From: Amphibalanus amphitrite
Taxonomy: Eukaryota; Arthropoda; Thecostraca; Balanomorpha; Balanidae
DNA: 64,000 nt
NCBI RefSeq assembly: GCF_019059575.1
Contig: NW_024882310.1
Location: forward strand, 1-64,000
Direction: 5' to 3'
Position 1 is the stretch's first letter; the number at the start of each line of letters is the position of its first letter. The translations under genes were made by a program, and so were the position numbers. Positions 57,933-64,000 of the stretch are shown piece by piece. Below the pieces are notes generated by a model that saw nothing but the letters and a program-made list of their open reading frames with translations, was not told the origin of the DNA and ran no database searches.

Positions 57933-60900
57933 ATGTGTGACGTCGGTACCCCTCCGGAGGGGAGCTGGCGGTCGGTCGGCCGGCGGGACCTGTCTCCGGC
58001 CAGGGAGAGGGAGTGGAGCCCGTCCCTCCCCACTCTGACGGAGGAGGGATGGGCCTCCATGGACCCCACGCAAGTGACACCCAGTCAGCTGTCCCAGGTG
58101 AGGCAGACGCTGCTAGAGGCATGGCTGAAACGCAGCGATAAATGAACGCGGGCGTTCAACCGAAACGCTTTCAGATATCGTTTCTTTTCAAAATGAAATG
58201 TTGGATTTCTAATCTATATTATATCTGTCGTTTTACCGTCCCATTCGTTTCTTCCGGGGAGTCAGGAGTCTATTCATTTACTTTCAACTCTATCCTCCCT
58301 TGAGGCAGACTGGTTATTGACTCACCTTTTTTGGATCGATTCAATCATTGATTCATTTGATTTTTTTCTGATTCAATCACCGTTCGATTCCTTCAAAATA
58401 TTTGGTGAATCAATTCCTTTTGATTCAAAGAATCAAAAACAAAAAAAAAGGAATGCTTCACTTTGATTTAGCCAAAAAGTTTTTTTTCGATCCGTTAAAA
58501 ATAAAATATAAAGAAATATCAGGGGTATTATTGTATTTGATGTGTTCTTTTTGTTGTCATGCAATTATCATCACATGGTGGTAGCAGCAGCGGCGGAACA
58601 CTTTCAATTAAGGGGGGGGGGGGGGGCACTGCCGACTTTTGCTATTTGGTCCCATTCTTTCCAAGCAATGCCCATAGGGCTAATGTTAGAATGCAAAAAT
58701 CAAAGGGGGGGCACGGTGCCCCCGTGCCCTCCCCGTTCCGCCGCCTATTGGTGGTAGTGTTAACATTTGTTGATAATGAACTATGTTCACTTCAATTTGT
58801 TGAAGTTCATGAACCGTTAATTTGTTTGATTCAATCAACCCTGATTCCCAATTCGTTTGATTCAACCATGGCTTGTGAATCGAACAATCCTGACGGTGAA
58901 TCAAATCTTGTTGATTCAACAAATTTTGTTTGATTCAATCCAATCGATTCAATCACGGGTGAATCAAACACCAGTCTGCCTCGAGGAAAGGAAACTAGTT
59001 AATGAGCATAGTCCAGCATAATGAGCGTAGAATAGGATAGTTTAGGCGAGCCTAGTGGTAGGTAGGTCTCTGTCCGTTGCGATTAGGGCATCATCTGCAA
59101 ACATTATCTGAATACTGCCACTTTGAAGAGCTCTGGAATACAATATGCTTCCCTTGAAAGCTGGGCCGGCAGCAGCTGCAGCAGCTACGCTGCAAAGCGG
59201 ATGAGGTACAGATTGGCCTGCCGCCACCCAGTGGCGGTCGCAGGGGGGGGGGGGCCATCAGGGCCATGGCCCCCCCCAAAGGCAAATCAGGGGGGCCATC
59301 ATATCATTTGGCCCCCCCCAAACAACCGATGGGCCCCCATGGCCGTATGGGGCCCTGGCCCGTATTCGATTGTCACGAGGCTCGAGAAACCCACGCCAGC
59401 TATTAACAGCTCCCATACCAGTCTTTGAGGGTCTTACACTGACGTCGGAGGGCCCTTCAGTGGCGGTCAAGCGTCCACATTGACCGCTGAGGACCCAAAT
59501 TGACCTCTGAGGGCCCTCCACTGCCCTTTGAGGGCCCCTAAACCGGTCTCAGGGGCCCAACCGGCGTCTGAGAGCCTCATTCCGGCCTCTGATGGCCTCA
59601 TTTCTGTCTCTCGAGTCCCAAGACCAGCCTTTAAGTGTCTCTGAGGGCCCCGCACTGGATTCTGAAGACCCGATGTTGGTCTCTAAGAGCCCGCATCGGC
59701 CTCGGGGGGCCCATCTTGGCCTTTGAGGGCCCTCCGCTGGTCTCTGGGCCCCCCTGGTCTCTGGGCCCCATTGAACCCCAGAGTCTGGGGTTCAATGCCG
59801 GCCCTTGCCGGCCTTTTAGGGCCCAAAACTGACCTCTAAGGGCCCATGCTGGCCTGTAAGGACCCACATTAGCCTCTGAGGGCCCCCCGCACTGGATTCT
59901 GAAGACCAAATGCCGGCCGCTCAGGGCCCGCATCGGCGTCTGAGGGCCCACCTTGGCCTTTGAGGGCCCTCCGCTGGCCTCTGGGGTCCAACGCCGGCCC
60001 ATGCCAGTCTTTTAGGGCCCCACACTGACCTCTGAGGGCCCCATGCTGGCCTGTAAGGACACACATTAGCCTCTATGGGCCCCGCACTGAATTCTGAAGA
60101 CCCGATGCCGGCCTCTAAGGGCCCGCATCGGCCTCTGAGGGCCCAGCTTGACTTTTGAGGGCCCTCTACTGGCCTCTGGGGTATAACGCCGGCAAATGCC
60201 AGTCTTTTAGGGTCCCATTCTGACCTTTGAGGGCCCCATGCTGGCCTGTAAGGGCCCACATTAGCCTCTGAGGGCCCCCGCACTGGATTCTGAAGACCCA
60301 TCTTGGCCTTTGAGGGCCTTCTGTTGGCCTCTGGCGTCCAACGCCGGCCCATGCCGGTCTTTTAGGGCCCCACACTGACCTCTGACAGCTCGTGCTGGCC
60401 TGTAAGTACCCACCTTAGCCTCTGAGGACCCCGCACGAGCTTCTAAAGACCCGATGCCGGTCTGTAAGGGCCCGCATCGGCCTCTGATGGCCCATCTTGG
60501 CCTTTAAGGGCCCTCTACTGGCCTCTGGGGTCCAACGCCGGCCCATGTCGGTCTTTTAGGGCACCACGCTAACCTCTGGACATGCTGGCCTGTAAGGACC
60601 CACATTTGCCTCTGAGTGCCCAATTCGGTCTCTGATGGTCTCAACCTGCCTTTTGCAGGCCCTGTACTGGTCTCTGAGGGCCCTAAACTGGCCCCTAAGG
60701 GCCCAAACCAGCCTAGGTCCCACACCGGCCTCTGATGGTCCCATTTCTGTCTCTGGGACCCAAACTGACCCTTATGTGCCTCTGAGGGCCCCGTACTGGC
60801 TTCTGAAGGATCGATGCCGGCTTCTGAGGACCCATAACGGTCTTTAAGTGTCTCATGCCGACACCTCAGGCCCCACACTAACCTCTGAGGGGCCCCAAAC

Positions 60901-62569
60901 TGGCCTATGAGGTCTCTACACCGGCCACTGATGGCCGTATTATGTTCTCTGGGGGGCTCAAGCCTTACCTTCGGGGGTCACGCACTTGCCTCTGAAGGCC
61001 CACATCAGCCTCTGGGGTCCTACCTGGGGCCTTTGAGACCCTTCGCTGACCCTTGGGTCCAACGCCGGCCTCTGGGGGGTCTGACACCGTACTCTAAGGG
61101 CCCCATTGCAGCCTCTAGGCGATAGGTATCGCCTAAGCGCTATCGATGGGCCCATAAGTGTAGGAACCATGGGTGCAGTGGGCGCAGTTGCACCAAACAC
61201 AATTCTGCAGTGGGTGTAGACAATGTATTCTGCATCCACAATAATCTAGAACAAACCCCCCTTTTCTCAGCAACACTACTTTCCATGCAGCACGACAAAT
61301 TTAGGATATTTTACCCACTATCCATCTTTCGAAGCATTTGATACTGTAATGGTCTTCAAAACTTACATTTGTGCCCAGTAAAAAAAAGAGAGAAGATGAA
61401 ACGGAACACATGTGATTGAACAGTGAACAGATACCGAGGACCCACTGTCAAAAGTTTTAGCACGATGATGTTAGAAAATAGCAAAGTTAGCCGCCTAAGC
61501 CGCCTTTACTTTTGCGGTAATCCATTCACAGTTGCGTGAATTATAGACAATATAAATAATTCAAAATGCACTTATCGGTACCTTTTCGACATTGTACACC
61601 TTTAAAGCTCGCAATGAGCCTCCGCTCGGGTGCCGCTCCCTACCCCCCCCCCCCCCCCGCTTCACCGGTCATGGCCTGGATTTCTGTACCCGTGCACTAC
61701 GCCCGTGGGCCCCTTTGAGCTAGCACCGGGCCCCCCGGGTCAGCGCAGGGGCCCCTTTGCCAAGTTGGCCCCCCCCCCAAACTCCAAGTCTGCGACCGCC
61801 CCTGCCGCCACCAGCTCAGTCCAAAGCAAATTTCGAGGACAGCCCCCATCGGGAGTCCAACGCCCGTTATCATCTGGTGGTCCAGGTAAGCCGGTGTTCA
61901 GCGGTGGCGCCCTCTATGAATGTAGATGTCGCTGCTGAGGGCTGCGTTGATTGCGAAGAGCAGGGCCAATGTGTGGTGAATGACCCGAAACATTCAGCAT
62001 TTAATGGTAGCAAGGAGTGTGGTAGTATGCCAGACATAAAAACCTGTATCCAAGAAAGATATTCTTAAATGCCCCATGTGTTCATCAGATGAAGAGGCCC
62101 AACAATTCAGGTAATAGGCACGTAATAGGTAAACGGCTCAATGATTTCCATCGGTGTGGCATTCGACCCAAGCTTTTGTCAGCCCCAATATGCTTATGTA
62201 TACCCTTAGCCCAGGTTCCCGGTCATCTCACTCCACGTCAGCTCCCTCCTTATTAGTGACATCACACCACCTCCCTGTCTCCCTCCACAGTCGGTCGCCG
62301 GTGAGCGCAGTCCGGCGGCCCATCCGTCCCCGTCCCGCCGCCGGAGCCCCTCCGACTCCCCCGAGGAGACCCCCCTGGAGCGACAGCTGCGCCAGCTGCG
62401 GCGCCGGGTCAGCTCTGAGCTGCGCGAGCTCCGAGAGCACGCCGAGCTCATCGAGTTCAGGGTGCTCGAGCTCGAGGGACTGCACGGCGAGCCGGAGCTG
62501 GAGGAGGTACACAGCGACCGGGGCGAACTGCGCGGAGAGCGGGAGCTGGAGGAGCTGCGCAGCGACCAG
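57933..62569 (+). CDS. Coiled-coil protein, first two coding exons (partial, unidentified)
   Basis: Exon 57933-58097 begins with ATG directly after a strong acceptor (T-run, CATTTCAG). It encodes 55 residues, MCDVGTPPEGSWRSVGRRD onwards, ending before GTGAGG. Exon 62291-62569 starts after CCTCCACAG, is in the same phase, and encodes 93 residues. These begin with a Ser/Pro/Arg-rich stretch (SPSRRRSPSDSPEETP) and then a heptad-like coiled coil (RQLRQLRRRVSSELRELREH, ELIEFRVLELEG, ERELEELRSDQ) before GTACTG. A shorter form ending at GAG|GTACAC (62508) is possible. The gene continues past the right edge, and an untranslated exon must lie upstream. The ELIEFRVLELE stretch is reminiscent of microtubule- or kinase-associated coiled-coil proteins, but I cannot name the family. 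Confidence 0.6.
58302..58982. mobile_element. Element R rich in GATTCAATC, inside the coiled-coil gene intron
   Basis: GAGGCAGACTGGT at 58302 and its complement ACCAGTCTGCCTC ending at 58982. The interior is packed with TTGATTCAATC-like words. MITE H copy 2 is inserted in the middle, so R is the older of the two. No target duplication was found. Confidence 0.55.
58585..58749. mobile_element. hAT-like MITE H, copy 2
   Basis: 165 bp, starting CAGCAGCGGCGGAAC and ending with the complement of AATAGGCGGCGGAAC. It is flanked by perfect duplications GGTGGTAG (58577-58584 and 58750-58757). Apart from small indels and some substitutions it matches copy 1 at 18137 throughout. Confidence 0.85.
59229..61804. 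mobile_element. hAT-like element J carrying a large minisatellite
   Basis: CAGTGGCGGTCGCAGG at 59229 and the complement of CAGGGGCGGTCGCAG ending at 61804. Perfect 8-bp duplications CCGCCACC flank it (59221-59228 and 61805-61812). G-run/C-run blocks follow inside each end. Most of the 2576 bp is tandem repeat; a unique-looking stretch remains at 61150-61640. It lies in the intron of the coiled-coil gene and encodes no transposase. Confidence 0.85.
59430..61120 (+). repeat. 20-21 bp minisatellite with higher-order period of about 200 bp
   Basis: Monomers follow the pattern GCCCnnnnTGGCCTCTGAGG. A marker variant (CACTGGATTCTGAAGAC) recurs near 59653, 59888, 60087, 60280 and, diverged, 60431. 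This indicates a higher-order unit of about 190-235 bp, shortened in places. Long open frames on both strands here are artefacts. Confidence 0.85.
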
Positions 62570-64000
62570 GTACTGTCAGTTGAAACGAATGAAGTGTGAC
62601 AATATGTAAAATAGGTATTCGCGTACTACAAAGTTTTTTTCTATATCAGCACCACACAGTCACATAACAGCAATCCTCATCCCGATTTTTGATTTTTTTT
62701 TTAGTAAGCTTCAAAAGCTATCAATAGTTTCATTTAGTAAGAATGGGACGAATAGGTACGATCCTCTCGCAAAACGACATCTTAAACGCCCATTCTAAAT
62801 ACGATCGAGCCCTAGGTCAACGGCTTCACCCAAATCAATATCCCTAAGGGCATACACTAATCTTATCAAACACTAAATAACAGAAAGCTTATTTGATGAC
62901 CAGTGATCAGTTAGCATGCGATGCAAGAATTTGTAATGATTAATTATGATCAGTGATTAGTTGGTATGCGTTGCAAGAATTTGTAATGATAAATTAAACA
63001 ATGATCTCAATTTTCGCTATTCTAGAGTTTCTGGCTTCTGCCGACCAACAAAAGTCACAAGCATGTTGGACAAACTGACGAATCTCACGTGCTCAAAGAA
63101 ATGTCAAGCCTTTTATCTTCCATTACCATAATGTGTGCCACCGTGCCAAGTCCCCTAAAAGCACGAGAAGACGAGCCGGCCCTGTCCCAAGCAACTATTC
63201 AGGTACATCCTGAACAAGGAAAAACCCGTGCTTTTTTTCAGCGTGCAGGCTGCAGTGGTGTATCTAATTGCCACATGGCCTTCTTACACGATCAAAGAAG
63301 CAGCACTTAGACATGATTAGACGTAATGAGGCATAATTAATGACGCTACTTTAGAGTTTGCTGGCACTTGCTTTTATTGCATGTCGCATATTCGCCTCAT
63401 TAATGCTGGTTAACTATGCACCATTTGCTACAAAGTGCAGCAGCATAGAGCATTGTATGTATGTACGCTTTAAACACCTAATGCAGGAGGATGCAAATTC
63501 GACTTACTGTTCAGGCTAATCATATAGCTTAAATCATATGAACACTGGAGAATGGCTGTCCTAGCTTGTGAGAAAGCAAGGGGAGAGAGAGAAAAGAAGA
63601 GAGAGAAAGGGAGAACAAAAGGAGAGGGATGGAGGCGAGAGGAAAGAAAGTGACACGAAAAAACATTGCTATTTGCTACATCATCGATTTAGTTACTGCA
63701 TATGTATTGATTTTACATACACTTCAGGGTGTTATACATACAACCAAGGCCGTATACATACAACCAACTCCATCACCCTAAATAATGTGGGGAATAGGTA
63801 CTGGTACCTATGTACATACATATCCCAAACAACTACAAAACACGTGATAGTATAACGTTTGCTAAGTTCGTTTCCGTTAGTAACAAACAACCATGGATCA
63901 TCGCCTCATGGATCTGTGGATTTCTCAATAATACGCTCGATGTTGTCCATTAGAAACCAGTTATTCCTCGCATGGGTTATCACACAGACTGGCCGCGTCA
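62570..64000. other. Intron sequence at right edge
   Basis: No further exon is recognised. A 50-bp unit is duplicated in tandem (about 62900-62996, AGTGAT...GCAAGAATTTGTAATGAT). A GA-rich purine tract occupies about 63573-63652. Confidence 0.5.

Noticed and set aside
59258..61239. Series of frames rich in GPQRP/ALRGQ on the minus strand
   Set aside because: They arise from the 20-21 bp minisatellite of element J, not from a gene.
1..64000. CRISPR arrays, bacterial operons, rRNA
   Set aside because: None seen; intron structure and repeat types are those of an animal genome.

Overview
The window is a piece of nuclear DNA from an animal. Its genes are split by GT-AG introns, spacers are long, and mobile-element remains are dense. 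The central gene is an apolipophorin-type lipid carrier of arthropod pattern: a vitellogenin-like N-terminus with a furin site near residue 728. A neighbour is CFAP57, a motile-cilium protein. Arthropods keep axonemal genes only where sperm are flagellated. A crustacean with motile sperm, such as a barnacle, therefore fits best. That is inference; an arthropod is the safer statement.

Layout. 133-2238 (minus): the first five coding exons of CFAP57, running off the left edge. 2239-25790: no convincing host gene; this is a graveyard of nested DNA transposons. It holds TTAA-flanked piggyBac-like elements, hAT-like MITEs with 8-bp target duplications, a 4.6-kb element with 1-kb inverted arms and a dead mariner inside it, CACTGA-ended elements, and a perfect 175-bp inverted repeat with a 4-nt loop. 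25879-50403 (plus): the apolipophorin gene, 14 coding exons, 3926 codons by my splice model, followed by a good polyadenylation signal at 50649. Its 8.5-kb first intron holds several elements. 50676-57932: spacer with another TTAA element and a GC-rich block. 57933-62569 and beyond (plus): start of a coiled-coil gene, two coding exons, running off the right edge. Its intron holds a hAT-like element largely built of a 20-21 bp GC-rich tandem repeat.

How the genes relate. The three host genes show no functional link. The apolipophorin would be secreted by fat body or hepatopancreas, cut by furin, and carry lipid in haemolymph. CFAP57 acts in the axoneme. The third gene is unidentified.

The most unusual material is a set of elements bounded by TTAA and CCC-starting inverted repeats. 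Each has G-run/C-run hairpins just inside the ends, and most have interiors full of AGGTCA-like half-sites. They occur at 2811-5807, 3625-4510, 15629-16669, 32134-33010 and 51238-52243. Exon limits were read by eye from splice signals, frame continuity and remembered family features. No database search was possible.
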